From assembly GCF_040786275.1 (NCBI RefSeq), contig NZ_JBFMVT010000002.1:4154001-4218000 (forward strand): a stretch of DNA of 64,000 nucleotides. The letters are read 5' to 3'. Below the pieces are notes generated by a model. That model worked only from the letters and a program-made list of their open reading frames with translations, was not told the DNA's origin and ran no database searches. The stretch is from Buttiauxella gaviniae (GTDB lineage: Bacteria > Pseudomonadota > Gammaproteobacteria > Enterobacterales > Enterobacteriaceae). This document shows positions 18,852-27,934 of this stretch, one piece after another; position 1 is the first letter of the stretch; every line of letters begins with the position of its first letter. A program made the translations under genes and the position numbers.

Positions 18852-18875
18852 CCGGGAATTTATTTCCCGGTATTT
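18852..18875 (+). terminator. Hairpin between ycjV and ompG
   Basis: CCGGGAA (18852-18858) and TTCCCGG (18864-18870) pair over 7 bp with a 5-base loop, followed by TATTTTTG. It looks like a terminator or attenuator that could reduce read-through into ompG. Confidence 0.65.
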
Positions 18876-18906
18876 TTGAGTTGTTATTTTGACAAGGAAC
18901 ATCACC

Positions 18907-19818
18907 ATGAGAAAACTGTTGCAATGCACGGTGCTTATTGCCTGTGCAGGAACCGCCTACGTTCAGGCTGCGGATGATAATACCTGGCACTATAATATCG
19001 GTGCTATGTACGAAATCGAAAATGTTGAAGGGCAGGCGGATGACAAAGACGGTTTATATGAACCTTCTGTCTACTTTAATGCAAGCTATGGAGCGTGGAC
19101 AGTCGCGCTGACGATGTATCAAGAGGGACCTGCTGACTACACTAATTTTACGCGCGGCACCTATTTTAACCGCCCAGAAATGGATATTCGCTACCAGTTT
19201 ATTGATAACGAAACGGGCTCATTTGGTTTTACCAGTGGTATCCGTAACTATGGTTATCACTTTAAAAATGACGATGGTTCTAACAACGGAACGGCTAATA
19301 CACAACGTTATAAATTCCAGCCTGACTGGAACATCAATTTTAACAATGCATGGAGTTTCAGCGGCTGGTTGGCCTACTACCGCTTTGATAACGACTTAGA
19401 CAAAACAGGTTATTCAGATAGCCGCGTCGAAACCGAAACCGGAGTTACCTGGAAAATTAACGAAACCTTTACGCTTCGTACCAACTACTATTTAGAGCGC
19501 GGCTTTAATACCGATAGCGATAAAAATAACGGTGAATTTTCCACTCAGGAGATGCGTATTTATCTGCCAATTGCATTAGGCAATACGACGCTGACGCCAT
19601 ATACCCGCCTGGGATTAGATCGCTGGACTAACTGGGACTGGTCAGACGATATCGATCGTGAAGATCATAACTACAATCGCCTTGGTATGCTGTATGCCTA
19701 CGATTTCCAGAATGGCTTGACGATGACGCTGGAATACGCTTACGAGTGGGAAAACCATAACGAGGGTGCCGATGACACCTTCCACTATGCAGGAATTGGC
19801 GTGAATTACGCGTTTTAA
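18907..19818 (+). CDS. ompG: OmpG, monomeric outer-membrane porin
   Basis: A 303-residue porin with a cleavable signal peptide (MRKLLQCTVLIACAGTAYVQA, cleavage after about residue 21). The mature sequence has alternating amphipathic strands and many aromatic and acidic residues, ending in the C-terminal aromatic Phe (GIGVNYAF) required for BAM recognition. E. coli OmpG is a 14-stranded monomeric pore with broad oligosaccharide permeability and is genetically linked to ycj, as here. The start at 18907 is chosen because the signal peptide begins there; the in-frame ATG at 18889 adds non-homologous residues. Confidence 0.94.
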   Translation: MRKLLQCTVLIACAGTAYVQAADDNTWHYNIGAMYEIENVEGQADDKDGLYEPSVYFNASYGAWTVALTMYQEGPADYTNFTRGTYFNRPEMDIRYQFIDNETGSFGFTSGIRNYGYHFKNDDGSNNGTANTQRYKFQPDWNINFNNAWSFSGWLAYYRFDNDLDKTGYSDSRVETETGVTWKINETFTLRTNYYLERGFNTDSDKNNGEFSTQEMRIYLPIALGNTTLTPYTRLGLDRWTNWDWSDDIDREDHNYNRLGMLYAYDFQNGLTMTLEYAYEWENHNEGADDTFHYAGIGVNYAF

Positions 19819-19830
19819 GTCGTTTAACAT

Positions 19831-19851
19831 GGCGGGTAAATTTTACCCGCC
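19831..19851. terminator. Hairpin between convergent ompG and ycjW
   Basis: GGCGGGTAA (19831-19839) and TTACCCGCC (19843-19851) form a perfect 9-bp stem with a 3-base loop. No clear U-run follows on either strand, so it may act with Rho or as an mRNA 3' stabiliser for both converging transcripts. Confidence 0.6.
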
Positions 19852-19873
19852 TATTACGATTAACACTTCAACT

Positions 19874-20884
19874 TTAAATAACCGAATCAGTCAGACAAAG
19901 GGTAGTAGGGATAATGGTGCGTGCGGGTACTCCTTTTCCGAAAATTTTATCAAACAATACCGCACTGCCTACGGCACCTAATTCAAGCGTAGGGACTTCA
20001 ATGCCGCCCGGCGGAGGGGAAAGTAAAAAACTCAGCATATCGTTACTGTAACCGACAACCGAAAGCTGTTGCGGAATACTAATGCCTTTTTCCTGAGCAA
20101 CACGGTAAACGCTCATTAATTTTAGGCTGTCCGTGGCAAAAACAGCCTGTGGCAGATTTTTGCCACTTAATAGTTTTTGCGCGGCGGTTAACGCGGTTTC
20201 ATTAGTATAACCGCCGTCAACAACCCATTCATCAGGCAAGTTAATGCTTTGCTTATTCAGGCAATCTTTAAATCCTGCAAGCCGGTCTACCGAAACGTGA
20301 TAATCCAGCGGCGCGTGCAGGCAGGCTATTTTTTGATGCCCTTTATTAAGCAGCATTTGAGTCAGGGCTACGCTGTCGTGGTAATTATCGGTATCGACGG
20401 AACAAACATGTTTGAATTCCCCGTCGACTTTTCCGATCACTACCACCGGAATAGCGTACTGATCTAATGCTTCAAAAAATGATTCGTCGGTTGGCGAGCT
20501 GAGCATAATAATGCCCTTGATCATTTTTTGTTTGATTTTATTGATGCACTTCTGCAGATCTTCTTCGCTATTTTTGGACGTTTGCAAAATGACATCAAAG
20601 CCTTCCCGTTCGGCACGCGCGGTAATTGCATGCAGCACTTCGGAGAAAAAGGGATTTCCCGCCGTGGTTTTTGTTGAACGGGTAGAGATAACCATAATAG
20701 CGTCAAAGCCCGATGAGGTGAGGGCGCGGGCTAATTTATTAGGTTGATAATTTAACTCTTCAATGGCTTTTAATACCCGCTCCTGCGCTTCAGGGGAAAT
20801 ATTAGTCTGCTTATTCAGAACGCGTGAAACGGTAGATTTGGAAACATTAGCCAAACGGGCAATATCGTAAATGGTGGGCGACAT
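19874..20884 (-). CDS. ycjW: YcjW, LacI-family transcriptional repressor
   Basis: A 336-residue LacI/GalR regulator. The N-terminal helix-turn-helix and hinge are [21 protein letters not shown] and [10 protein letters not shown]. The periplasmic-binding-protein-like effector domain follows. The ATG at 20884 puts the HTH at residue 4, as is usual for the family; the upstream ATG at 20923 is rejected. It is convergent with ompG and is the obvious regulator of the ycj genes. In E. coli YcjW has been linked to pspE (H2S production), but pspE is absent from this psp operon. Confidence 0.93.
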   Translation of the reverse strand: MSPTIYDIARLANVSKSTVSRVLNKQTNISPEAQERVLKAIEELNYQPNKLARALTSSGFDAIMVISTRSTKTTAGNPFFSEVLHAITARAEREGFDVILQTSKNSEEDLQKCINKIKQKMIKGIIMLSSPTDESFFEALDQYAIPVVVIGKVDGEFKHVCSVDTDNYHDSVALTQMLLNKGHQKIACLHAPLDYHVSVDRLAGFKDCLNKQSINLPDEWVVDGGYTNETALTAAQKLLSGKNLPQAVFATDSLKLMSVYRVAQEKGISIPQQLSVVGYSNDMLSFLLSPPPGGIEVPTLELGAVGSAVLFDKIFGKGVPARTIIPTTLCLTDSVI

Positions 20885-20965
20885 GACTGAGCCGGTCCTG
20901 TTCTGCGCCAAAAGATAATGCATATTACTTAACGCTAATGAGACTGTCTATCAACGATATACCCG

Positions 20966-20992
20966 TACGACTTTTCACGTCGTAAAACGACG
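20966..20992. promoter_or_regulatory. Overlapping palindromes upstream of ycjW/ycjX
   Basis: TACGAC-N7-GTCGTA (20966-20984) overlaps a perfect CGTCGT-AAA-ACGACG palindrome (20978-20992). The cluster lies 82-108 bases upstream of ycjW and about 115 bases upstream of ycjX. It looks like a transcription-factor site; the protein is unknown. Confidence 0.45.
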
Positions 20993-21045
20993 CTATTTAT
21001 TTTGACTATGACAAATGTAAATAGGGTGTAAAATTGTGCAATGCC

Positions 21046-21074
21046 CTTTGATTTGTCACCCATTACCCCCATTT
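21046..21074 (+). promoter_or_regulatory. Candidate heat-shock (sigma-32) promoter of ycjXF
   Basis: CTTTGAT (-35 like) is separated by 14 bases from CCCCATTT (21067-21074), a full match to the sigma-32 -10 consensus. Transcription would start near 21080, about 25 bases before the ycjX ATG. ycjXF is a heat-shock operon in E. coli. Confidence 0.6.
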
Positions 21075-21104
21075 CTTTCCCACACAGTTGCAACCAGGAC
21101 GCAT

Positions 21105-22502
21105 ATGAACAGAATCAAGAATGAAATAAATGCCCTGATGAACCGTGGCGTGGACAGGCATTTACGTCTTGCCGTAACGGGCCTGAGCCGCAGCGGTAAA
21201 ACGGCATTTATCACCGCGATGGTGAATCAATTATTGAGCGTGCATAACGGGGCGCGTTTGCCGCTGTTAAGCGCTGTGCGCGAAGAACGCCTGCTGGGCG
21301 TGAAGCGTGTGCCGCAACGGGATTTAGGCATTCAACGTTTTACCTACGACGAAGGGCTGGCGCAGCTTTACGGCTCACCGCCGAGTTGGCCGACGCCGAC
21401 GCGAGGGGTCAGCGAAATGCGTCTGGCCCTGCGTTACCGCTCGAATGATTCGCTCCTGCGGCATTTCAAAGACACCTCAACGCTGTATCTGGAAATTGTC
21501 GATTATCCCGGCGAGTGGCTGCTGGATTTGCCGATGCTTGCGCAAAATTACCTGAGCTGGTCACGTCAGATGACCAGTTTGCTCCACGGTGACAGAGACG
21601 AATGGTCAGCGGTCTGGCGTAAATTATGCGAAGGGCTGGACCCGCTCGCACCGGCGGATGAAAACCGTCTTGCGGCAATCTCAGAGGCGTGGACGGATTA
21701 TCTGCTGCGCTGCAAGCGTGAAGGGTTGCACTTTATCCAGCCAGGCCGATTTGTGTTACCGGGGGATATGGCGGGCGCTCCGGCGCTGCAATTCTTCCCG
21801 TGGCCGGATGTCGATGCCGTGGGTGAATCGAAACTGGCTCAGGCCGATAAAACCACCAATATCGGCATGCTGCGGGCGCGATTTGATTATTACTGCGAGA
21901 AAGTGGTGAAGGGGTTCTATAAAAATCACTTCCTGCGTTTCGATCGCCAGATTGTGCTGGTGGACTGCCTGCAACCGCTAAACAGCGGCCCGCAGGCGTT
22001 TAATGACATGCGGCTTGCGCTGACGCAACTGATGCAAAGTTTCCATTACGGCCAACGAACCCTGTTCCGCCGCCTGTTTTCGCCGGTTATCGATAAGCTG
22101 TTATTCGCCGCAACCAAAGCCGACCATGTGACTGTCGATCAACATGCAAATATGGTGGCGCTGCTGCAACAACTGGTGCAGGACGCGTGGCAAAACGCCG
22201 CCTTTGAAGGTATCGATATGGATTGTATGGGCCTGGCATCGGTGCAGGCGACACAAAGCGGCCTGGTCGACGTGAAAGGCGAGCAAATTCCGGCCCTGCG
22301 CGGGAACCGCCTGACCGATGGCGTGCCGCTGACGGTTTACCCCGGCGAGGTGCCTGCGCGTTTACCAGGCAGCGCCTTTTGGGAGAAACAAGGTTTTCAG
22401 TTTGAGCAGTTCCGCCCGCAGGTAATGGATGTGGACAGACCGATGCCGCATATTCGGCTGGATGCGGCGCTGGAGTTTTTAATAGGGGATAAATTGCGAT
22501 GA
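21105..22502 (+). CDS. ycjX: YcjX, DUF463 P-loop protein
   Basis: A 465-residue P-loop NTPase of the DUF463 (YcjX) family, the same length as in E. coli. The P-loop is [10 protein letters not shown] at about residues 25-34; DYPGEW resembles a switch/Walker B motif; ATKAD resembles a G4-like specificity motif. It is GTPase-like and of unclear cellular role, encoded with the membrane protein YcjF. AGGA 7 bases before the ATG at 21105 and alignment with E. coli decide the start; an open extension to 21036 would contain the candidate promoter and is rejected. It overlaps ycjF by ATGA. Confidence 0.92.
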   Translation: MNRIKNEINALMNRGVDRHLRLAVTGLSRSGKTAFITAMVNQLLSVHNGARLPLLSAVREERLLGVKRVPQRDLGIQRFTYDEGLAQLYGSPPSWPTPTRGVSEMRLALRYRSNDSLLRHFKDTSTLYLEIVDYPGEWLLDLPMLAQNYLSWSRQMTSLLHGDRDEWSAVWRKLCEGLDPLAPADENRLAAISEAWTDYLLRCKREGLHFIQPGRFVLPGDMAGAPALQFFPWPDVDAVGESKLAQADKTTNIGMLRARFDYYCEKVVKGFYKNHFLRFDRQIVLVDCLQPLNSGPQAFNDMRLALTQLMQSFHYGQRTLFRRLFSPVIDKLLFAATKADHVTVDQHANMVALLQQLVQDAWQNAAFEGIDMDCMGLASVQATQSGLVDVKGEQIPALRGNRLTDGVPLTVYPGEVPARLPGSAFWEKQGFQFEQFRPQVMDVDRPMPHIRLDAALEFLIGDKLR

Positions 22503-23563
22503 ACGAGCCACTAAAACCGCGTATCGACTTCGCGCAACCGCTGGATGTGGAAAAAGAACCGGTCTACAAAGGCCCGCTTGCCTTTAGCGAACCGGAGGCA
22601 GAAAAATTTACCCCAGCGCTTAACTCGCCAGATGAAATAGACGATGACGGGCAGGCGGAAGCCGTCATTGAAGCCGCGCTCCACCCTAAACGCAGCCTGT
22701 GGCGACGAATGGTTCAGGTTGGGCTTGGGCTGTTCGGCGTAAGCGTGGTGGCGCAAGGCATCCAGTGGACGCATAACGCGTTTGTCACCCAGGATTGGAT
22801 TGCGCTCGGTGGCGGTGTGGCGGGTGGTTTGATTATTGCCGCAGGCGTGGGGTCGGTGGCAACCGAGTGGCGTCGTTTATGGCGTTTGCGTCAACGTGCA
22901 GAAGAACGCGATGAAGCTCGTGATTTAATGAATAGTCACGGCATAGGTAAAGGCCGCGCATTTTGCGAAAAACTCGCACGCCAGGCCGGGCTGGATCATG
23001 GGCATCCCGCTCTGCAACGCTGGTATGCCGCCATTCATGAAACGCAAAATGACCGTGAAATCGTCGAGCTTTATGCGCGTTTGGTTCAACCGGTGATGGA
23101 TAACCAGGCGCGGCGGGAAATCAGCCGATCCGCCGCAGAATCTACCCTAATGATCGCTGTAAGCCCGCTGGCCGTGGTGGATATGGCGTTTATCGCCTGG
23201 CGCAATTTACGCCTGATAAACCGTATTGCGACGATTTACGGCATTGAACTGGGCTATTACAGCCGCATTCGTCTGTTCCGTCTGGTGCTGCTGAATATCG
23301 CTTTTGCCGGTGCGAGCGAACTGGTGCGTGAAGTGGGGATGGACTGGATTGGCCAGGATCTTGCCGCGCGGCTTTCCACACGCGCTGCGCAGGGCATCGG
23401 CGCCGGGTTGTTAACCGCACGACTGGGGATTAAGGCGATGGAGCTTTGCCGCCCGCTGCCGTGGATTGAGAACGATAAACCCCGTCTGGGCGATTTCCGT
23501 AAACAGCTTTTGGTTCAGCTCAAAGAGACAATGAGCAAAAGCAAAACGAAGCCCGCAGAGTGA
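22499..23563 (+). CDS. ycjF: YcjF, DUF697 inner-membrane protein
   Basis: A 354-residue UPF0283/DUF697 protein. A polar N-terminal region (about 1-65) is followed by two membrane segments at about 72-92 and 100-122, then a cytoplasmic or membrane-associated domain with further hydrophobic helices near 210-300. Its role is unknown; it is always paired with ycjX and is expected to act with it. It is translationally coupled through ATGA at 22499. Confidence 0.9.
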   Translation: MNEPLKPRIDFAQPLDVEKEPVYKGPLAFSEPEAEKFTPALNSPDEIDDDGQAEAVIEAALHPKRSLWRRMVQVGLGLFGVSVVAQGIQWTHNAFVTQDWIALGGGVAGGLIIAAGVGSVATEWRRLWRLRQRAEERDEARDLMNSHGIGKGRAFCEKLARQAGLDHGHPALQRWYAAIHETQNDREIVELYARLVQPVMDNQARREISRSAAESTLMIAVSPLAVVDMAFIAWRNLRLINRIATIYGIELGYYSRIRLFRLVLLNIAFAGASELVREVGMDWIGQDLAARLSTRAAQGIGAGLLTARLGIKAMELCRPLPWIENDKPRLGDFRKQLLVQLKETMSKSKTKPAE

Positions 23564-23721
23564 CACGCTGGCAATGCCGTGATCCGTCAGGTTTACGGTA
23601 TTGCCCCAAATCATCGTGTTATCTGTCAACTTTTCTTCACACATCTCTTCTGACCGTCCACTATCTGGAGTATCATCACTCCACCCAATTACTCAGCTTT
23701 TTGCATTTGAAGGACACCTGC

Positions 23722-25284
23722 ATGCGTCTGGAAGTCTTTTGCCAGGACCGCCTTGGTCTGACTCGAGAATTACTTGATTTACTCGTGCTGCGTAGTATCG
23801 ATTTGCGAGGTATCGAAATTGATCCCATTGGGCGAATCTACCTGAATTTTTCTACTCTGGATTTCGACACATTCAGCAGCTTGATGGCTGAAATTCGTCG
23901 CATTCCGGGGGTAACGGATGTGCGTACCGTGCCGTGGATGCCTTCCGAACGCGAGCATCGTGCGCTCAGCGCTTTGCTTGAAGCGCTGCCAGAGCCGGTG
24001 CTTTCGCTGGATATGAAAAGCAAAGTGGAGCTGGCAAACCCGGCGAGCTGCGCGTTGTTCGGTCAAAACGAAGACAAACTGCGTAACCATAACGCTGCAA
24101 GCCTGGTGAACGGTTTTAACTTTATGCGCTGGCTGGAAAGTGCGCCGGTGGAATCCCATACCGAACACGTGGTGATTAACGGGCAGAATTTCCTGATGGA
24201 AATCACCCCGGTGCATCTGGACGGTGAGAACGAAGAGTCGTCGTTAGTGGGGGCGGTCGTGATGCTGCGTTCCACGGTGCGAATGGGCCGCCAACTGCAA
24301 AATCTTTCTAACACCGACGTGGGCGCTTTCAGCCAGATTGTTGCCGTCAGCCCGAAAATGCGTCATGTGGTCGATCAAGCCCATAAACTGGCGATGTTAA
24401 ATGCGCCGCTGTTGATTGTGGGCGATACCGGAACGGGTAAAGATTTGCTGGCACACGCCTGCCATTTAGGTAGTCCGCGTGCGCAAAAACCGTATCTTGC
24501 GCTGAACTGCGGTTCGATGCCGGACGACGTTGTTGAAAGCGAGCTGTTTGGCCATGCGCCGGGCGCATACGCGAATGCCGTTGAAGGTAAGAAAGGTTTC
24601 TTCGAGCAGGCCAACGGCGGTTCTGTTCTGCTGGATGAAATTGGTGAAATGTCTCCACGCATGCAGACCAAACTGCTGCGTTTCCTCAATGACGGGACGT
24701 TCCGCCGCGTAGGTGAAGAGCATGAAGTTCACGTGGATGTGCGCGTGATTTGCGCCACTCAAAAGAACCTGATTGAGATGGTGCAAAAAGGCGAGTTCCG
24801 CGAAGACCTCTATTATCGCCTGAACGTACTGACGTTGAATTTGCCGCCGCTGCGCGACCGTCCGCAAGACATTATGCCGCTGACCGAACTGTTCGTTGCA
24901 CGTTTTGCCGATGAGCAGGGCGTTCCACGTCCGAAATTGGCGAATGATTTGAGCAATGTGCTTACGCGTTACGGTTGGCCTGGCAACGTGCGTCAGTTGA
25001 AAAATGCGATTTACCGCGCATTAACGCAACTGGAAGGTTACGAACTGCGCCCGCAAGATATTCTGCTGCCTGATTTTGACACTGCAAGTCTGGTAGTGGG
25101 CGAAGAGGCGATGGAAGGGTCGCTGGATGATATTACCAGCCGCTTTGAGCGCTCGGTGCTGACGCAACTTTATCGGACTTATCCAAGCACGCGTAAACTG
25201 GCTAAACGTCTTGGCGTTTCGCACACCGCGATTGCGAATAAATTACGTGAATATGGCCTGAGCCAGCGTAAAACAGAAGAGTAA
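23722..25284 (+). CDS. tyrR: TyrR, aromatic amino acid regulator
   Basis: A 520-residue regulator. The N-terminal ACT domain (MRLEVFCQDRLGLTRELLDL) is followed by a PAS domain (about 85-185), an AAA+ domain with Walker A GDTGTGKD at 234-241, and a C-terminal helix-turn-helix (TRKLAKRLGVSHTAIANKLREYG). The sigma-54 loop GAFTGA is replaced by GAYANA (281-286), consistent with TyrR acting on sigma-70 promoters. It represses or activates aroF, aroG, tyrP, mtr and others in response to Tyr/Phe/Trp. AAGGACACC precedes the ATG at 23722; the open frame further upstream is non-homologous. Confidence 0.96.
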   Translation: MRLEVFCQDRLGLTRELLDLLVLRSIDLRGIEIDPIGRIYLNFSTLDFDTFSSLMAEIRRIPGVTDVRTVPWMPSEREHRALSALLEALPEPVLSLDMKSKVELANPASCALFGQNEDKLRNHNAASLVNGFNFMRWLESAPVESHTEHVVINGQNFLMEITPVHLDGENEESSLVGAVVMLRSTVRMGRQLQNLSNTDVGAFSQIVAVSPKMRHVVDQAHKLAMLNAPLLIVGDTGTGKDLLAHACHLGSPRAQKPYLALNCGSMPDDVVESELFGHAPGAYANAVEGKKGFFEQANGGSVLLDEIGEMSPRMQTKLLRFLNDGTFRRVGEEHEVHVDVRVICATQKNLIEMVQKGEFREDLYYRLNVLTLNLPPLRDRPQDIMPLTELFVARFADEQGVPRPKLANDLSNVLTRYGWPGNVRQLKNAIYRALTQLEGYELRPQDILLPDFDTASLVVGEEAMEGSLDDITSRFERSVLTQLYRTYPSTRKLAKRLGVSHTAIANKLREYGLSQRKTEE

Positions 25285-25292
25285 CAATGCGA

Positions 25293-25321
25293 AATGCCCC
25301 CGGTTTAAGGGGGCATTTTTA
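25293..25321. terminator. Bidirectional terminator between tyrR and tpx
   Basis: AATGCCCCC (25293-25301) and GGGGGCATT (25309-25317) pair over 9 bp, followed by a T-run on the plus strand and preceded by A-rich sequence. It serves the convergent tyrR and tpx. Confidence 0.85.
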
Positions 25322-25322
25322 A

Positions 25323-25829
25323 TTAAGCCTGAAGGGCTTCCAGGGCTGCGGCATAATCCGGCTCGTTAGTAATTTCATTCACTAACTGGCTGAATACCAC
25401 TTCATTTTTCTCATTGATAACCACAACTGCGCGGGCAGTCAGGCCTTTCAGTGCGCCTTCAGAAATACCTACGCCATAAGCCTGTTGGAATTCTGGGTTA
25501 CGCAGAGTAGAGAGCGTGACCACATTGCTCAGACCTTCTGCGCCGCAGAAGCGAGACTGGGCAAATGGCAGATCCGCAGAAACACACAGTACCACTGTGT
25601 TATCCATATCGGTCGCCAACTGGTTGAATTTGCGCACGGAAGCGGCGCAAACGCCGGTGTCGATGCTTGGGAAAATGTTCAGTACTTTACGTTTTCCATC
25701 GAACTGGCTCAGTGCAACATCAGAAAGATCTTTTGCTACCAGAGTGAAAGCTTCAGCTTTGTTGCCAGCTTGTGGGATCTGACCTGCAACCGCTACAGGG
25801 TTGCCCTGGAAATGAACGATTTGTGACAT
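25323..25829 (-). CDS. tpx: Tpx, lipid hydroperoxide thiol peroxidase
   Basis: A 168-residue atypical two-cysteine peroxiredoxin, the same length as E. coli Tpx. The peroxidatic Cys61 lies in the [12 protein letters not shown] motif and the resolving Cys95 in SRFCGAEGL. It reduces alkyl and lipid hydroperoxides with electrons from thioredoxin. In E. coli it is periplasm-associated. AAGGA lies 9 bases before the ATG at 25829. It stands alone as a monocistronic gene, convergent with tyrR. Confidence 0.97.
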   Translation of the reverse strand: MSQIVHFQGNPVAVAGQIPQAGNKAEAFTLVAKDLSDVALSQFDGKRKVLNIFPSIDTGVCAASVRKFNQLATDMDNTVVLCVSADLPFAQSRFCGAEGLSNVVTLSTLRNPEFQQAYGVGISEGALKGLTARAVVVINEKNEVVFSQLVNEITNEPDYAAALEALQA

Positions 25830-25969
25830 GTTTGATTTTCCTTTTTACATATAATTAACGCCGCGGACAGTGTATGTCAGTATTCATTGTCTGAATATAA
25901 AAATTGATACTGTGAGGAAAAATGTTCACTGGCTATACTCAGTAAACGATTAAAAAAATTAGGGTTATT

Positions 25970-26935
25970 ATGAGAACAGTTAAGGTTTACCAGGAAGCAT
26001 GGCCACTCCACACGCCTTTTGTTATTTCTCGCGGTACCCGCAGTGAAGCGGTGGTTGTGGTGGTGGAACTTGAGGAAGACGGTATCAAAGCGGTGGGCGA
26101 ATGCACCCCGTATCCGCGCTATGGTGAGAGCGACGCGTCTGTGCTGGCGCAAATTACCACTATCATCCCGCAGCTTGAGCAAGGGATGACGCGTGCTCAG
26201 TTACAAGAAGCTCTTCCGCCGGGTGCCGCGCGTAATGCTGTCGACAGCGCGCTGTGGGATTTAGAAGCGCGACGCAGCAAACGTACGCTGGCTTTTACGG
26301 CCGGTGTCGAATTGCCTGAGTTGATCACTACCGCGCAAACGGTCGGCATTGCGGAGCCTGAACAAATGGCAGCGGCGGCGAAACTGCTGTGGGAAAAGGG
26401 CGCACGTCTTTTGAAGGTCAAAATTGATGACCGCCTGATTACTGAGCGGATGGTCGCTATTCGTGCGGCGGTTCCGGAAGCCATCTTAATCGTCGATGCC
26501 AATGAAGCCTGGCGCAGCGACGGGCTGGCGGCGCGTTGCCAGTTATTAGCCGATCTTAATGTGGCGATGCTTGAGCAGCCGCTACCTGCGGGCCAGGACA
26601 GCGCGCTTGCGAATTTTATTCACCCGCTGCCAATTTGCGCGGATGAGAGTTGCCATACACGCGATAGCCTGCCGGAGCTAAAAGGGCGCTACGATATGGT
26701 AAATGTGAAGCTGGATAAAACCGGCGGGTTAACCGAAGCGCTGGCGTTAACCCAGGCCGCTCGCGAGCAAGGCTTTGATGTGATGTTAGGTTGCATGTTG
26801 TGTACGTCGCGGGCAATTGCCGCCGCGTTGCCGCTGGCGGCTAAAGTGCGTTTTGCCGATCTCGATGGCCCAACCTGGCTTGCAGTCGATGTTGAGCCAG
26901 GATTGCACTTCGAAACCGGCAAACTTTATCTTTAA
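25970..26935 (+). CDS. ycjG: L-Ala-D/L-Glu epimerase (enolase superfamily)
   Basis: A 321-residue member of the muconate-lactonising-enzyme subgroup of the enolase superfamily. The catalytic KxK motif is in LLKVKIDDRL (about residues 148-152), with metal ligands in IVDANEAW, LEQPLPA and CADESCHT, and the second-base Lys in VNVKLDKTGG. It epimerises L-Ala-D-Glu from murein peptides to L-Ala-L-Glu for degradation. The adjacent mpaA and mppA belong to the same recycling pathway. The ATG at 25970 gives MRTVKVYQEAWPL, as in the family. Confidence 0.95.
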   Translation: MRTVKVYQEAWPLHTPFVISRGTRSEAVVVVVELEEDGIKAVGECTPYPRYGESDASVLAQITTIIPQLEQGMTRAQLQEALPPGAARNAVDSALWDLEARRSKRTLAFTAGVELPELITTAQTVGIAEPEQMAAAAKLLWEKGARLLKVKIDDRLITERMVAIRAAVPEAILIVDANEAWRSDGLAARCQLLADLNVAMLEQPLPAGQDSALANFIHPLPICADESCHTRDSLPELKGRYDMVNVKLDKTGGLTEALALTQAAREQGFDVMLGCMLCTSRAIAAALPLAAKVRFADLDGPTWLAVDVEPGLHFETGKLYL

Positions 26936-26939
26936 CGGA

Positions 26940-27650
26940 TTACTTCTTTTGCCAGTGCAGTAATCCCATCATGGCATCCAGATACCGCTCACTCGCTTCG
27001 TCAGCAGAGATGGGCGGGAACTCTGCGGTAATACACGGTAAATCCAAATCCGCGCACCAACTGCCAAATGAGCCTGGCGTTTCGTACCCAACGCTTGTGA
27101 CTAACGGCAATTCAAACTCTTTCGCAAGCCATGCACCCAGCGGTGAATTGTCAGGATCTTCAATGCAACCGAGCGGGTCGTGGAAAGAGACAATCCATGC
27201 GGGCTGCAAAGTATGAATCAGTTGGCAAAGCGCGGTGGTTTCCGGTTCAGAACCGGGTTTTTTGCCGGTGGATAACACGACATCGCGCTCGTCGGCGCTG
27301 CTGTTCCAGCGGTAAACCGTTTCCCCCGCCTTCCAGTTAGCTGCCGGGAAATTGCGGTTCAAATCAACACCGTTAGCATTGGCGCGCAAACCGAGCTGGC
27401 AGCCGTCAGGATTAACGGCAAGCACCACATGATGGCGGCGGTGTGCGGGTTCCAGCGTGCGTAATGCGCAAGATAATGTCACCATCGCGGCGTTTTCATC
27501 GCCGTGAGTCCCGGCAATAATTAATCCGCTACGCTGCTCCCCAGGCGTTGCCGGGAACCAAATAAGCGGTGCGCCAAAGACAGATTTTCCATAACGTTCA
27601 CTGCCGGAAGGCAAATGACCGCGTTGTGAACGAGGGCGGTGGCCTGACAT
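26940..27650 (-). CDS. mpaA: MpaA, murein tripeptide amidase
   Basis: A 236-residue M14-family zinc carboxypeptidase-like amidase that cleaves the gamma-D-Glu-diaminopimelate bond in murein tripeptide, releasing L-Ala-D-Glu for YcjG. Zinc ligands are visible in GTHGDEN (His and Glu) and in SFHDPLG (His). The substrate-binding NRNFPAANW motif is present and a catalytic Glu lies near ITAEFPP. Its 3' end is 4 bases from the ycjG end (convergent). The C-terminus is slightly shorter than E. coli MpaA (242). Confidence 0.93.
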   Translation of the reverse strand: MSGHRPRSQRGHLPSGSERYGKSVFGAPLIWFPATPGEQRSGLIIAGTHGDENAAMVTLSCALRTLEPAHRRHHVVLAVNPDGCQLGLRANANGVDLNRNFPAANWKAGETVYRWNSSADERDVVLSTGKKPGSEPETTALCQLIHTLQPAWIVSFHDPLGCIEDPDNSPLGAWLAKEFELPLVTSVGYETPGSFGSWCADLDLPCITAEFPPISADEASERYLDAMMGLLHWQKK

Positions 27651-27934
27651 AGTGTTAGTGTTCCTTAAAAGCGCTTTAAATTTTATTGCGGATAGTAATA
27701 GCAGTGATTTCCAAAAAACTCATCTGAAACAATTGCCTGTCAGACCAGTTAATAAATTGTTCTGATGAATAACAGGAATATCACAAGGTTACGTTCAAAG
27801 AGGTTCTCAGAGGCGATTTTCATCACGTTATTTATTTTTCTTATTGGCAAAACATTTGATTGCGTTACATTGTTTGTCTGTCACTGGCGTGCGCGTGGTG
27901 CTGTCCCAAACAAAATGATTCATAAGGGTAAATA

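Noticed and set aside
21016-21033. TyrR box before ycjX (TGTAAA...)
   Set aside because: The second half-site TTTACA is missing at the required 6-base spacing.
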